Positions 63,699 through 64,000 of a stretch of DNA of 64,000 nt are shown in pieces. This DNA is from Pedobacter sp. MC2016-15 (GTDB lineage: Bacteria > Bacteroidota > Bacteroidia > Sphingobacteriales > Sphingobacteriaceae). The notes under the pieces were generated by a model. The model saw only the letters and a program-made list of their open reading frames with translations. It searched no databases and was not told the origin of the DNA. The stretch spans positions 62,001 to 126,000 of the forward strand of contig NZ_JAPIVS010000001.1 of the NCBI RefSeq assembly GCF_026239695.1. The letters run 5' to 3'. Made by a program: the position numbers and the translations under genes. The stretch's first letter is position 1; every line of letters starts with the position of its first letter.

Positions 63699-64000
63699 AT
63701 GAGTAAAAGGGGTAGAATTCTGGTTGCCATGAGTGGCGGTGTTGACAGTTCAGTGGCGGCAGTAATGCTGCATGAACAGGGGTACGAAGTAATCGGATTG
63801 ACGATGAAGACCTGGGACTATGCTACATCGGGCAGCAACAGTAAGGAAACGGGCTGCTGCAGCCTGGATAGTATCAATGATGCCCGTACTTTGGCCGTAA
63901 ATTATGGTTTTCCGCATTATATATTAGATATCAGAGATGAGTTTGGAGATTATGTTATTGATAATTTCGTAGATGAATATCTCGCAGGACGTACACCAAA
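63699..64000 (+). CDS. mnmA: tRNA-uridine 2-sulfurtransferase, 3' end outside window
   Basis: The N-terminal 100 residues of the enzyme that thiolates U34 of Lys, Glu and Gln tRNAs. The PP-loop ATP-binding motif AMSGGVDSSVAAVML follows the short N-terminus, then VIGLTMKTWDY and the CCS segment at residues around 50 with SLDSINDARTLAVNYGFPHYILDIR. Bacteroidota forms carry this insertion between the first two motifs. The start ATG is at 63699. Nearby tRNA-Lys(UUU) is a natural substrate, but the genes are 2.5 kb apart and on opposite strands. Confidence 0.95.
   Translation, partial: MSKRGRILVAMSGGVDSSVAAVMLHEQGYEVIGLTMKTWDYATSGSNSKETGCCSLDSINDARTLAVNYGFPHYILDIRDEFGDYVIDNFVDEYLAGRTP

Noticed and set aside
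1..64000. Mobile elements, CRISPR arrays, prophage genes or a replication origin
   Set aside because: I saw no transposase or integrase motifs, no spaced identical repeats, no phage structural genes and no DnaA-box cluster by eye.

Overview
The window looks like a chromosomal segment of a Bacteroidota bacterium, most likely Sphingobacteriaceae (Pedobacter-like). The evidence is a SusC/SusD pair, several proteins typical of the phylum (a GH92 mannosidase, a CusA-TolC fusion, a DUF6660-type Cys-rich lipoprotein, a HEXXHXXGXXH metalloprotease of the DUF5117/DUF4953 type) and promoters of the TTTG/TAnnTTTG type instead of -35/-10 boxes. Base composition is moderate (low-to-mid 40s % GC by eye). 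Genes are tightly packed and no gap exceeds about 220 bases. I see no insertion sequence, prophage, CRISPR array, rRNA or replication origin. There is one tRNA, tRNA-Lys(UUU). MgtE is cut at the left edge and MnmA at the right edge.

Layout. 1-10.6 kb is core: mgtE, a FUSC membrane protein, a Tet-like MFS pump, two tandem exported TPR paralogues downstream of gyrA, and hemF. 10.8-16 kb holds a small lipoprotein, a DUF4442 protein, an AlbA_2 protein, a MATE pump, an ECF sigma factor with no visible anti-sigma factor, and a membrane-anchored metallophosphoesterase. 16-19.5 kb is one large envelope protein that joins GH18, NodB deacetylase and GT2 synthase domains, followed by a small unknown gene. 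19.5-30 kb holds dinB, an exported purple-acid-phosphatase / di-haem peroxidase / phytase-like operon, a DUF3606 protein, cardiolipin synthase, a lone receiver, a class III aminotransferase and NDH-2.

30-38 kb looks like a cell-wall salvage locus: a DeoR regulator facing anmK-susC-susD-serine hydrolase. The hydrolase carries a GH3 C-terminal-like domain without the GH3 catalytic barrel. An inverted/direct repeat lies upstream of anmK. Continuing upstream on the same strand (38-45 kb) are mprF, an MFS pump, a methionine-aminopeptidase-like protein that lacks key residues, and modCBA. 45-52 kb holds an OmpA lipoprotein, a GNAT enzyme and a heavy-metal efflux operon whose RND pump is fused to its outer-membrane channel.

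52-58 kb is the most accessory-looking part: a Panacea-domain protein overlapping a two-TM protein (a candidate toxin-antitoxin pair), an exported chorismate mutase with a TTG start, two small enzymes, and a zinc metalloprotease gene broken by one missing base. 58-64 kb returns to general functions: TatA, MsrA, DUF4256, a DEAD-box helicase, tRNA-Lys, GH92 and mnmA.

The best candidates for something little described are the AnmK/SusCD/serine-hydrolase locus, the Panacea/two-TM pair, the degenerate MetAP paralogue and the single-polypeptide synthase/deacetylase/GH18 protein. All functional statements are read from motifs and gene order; no database search was run.
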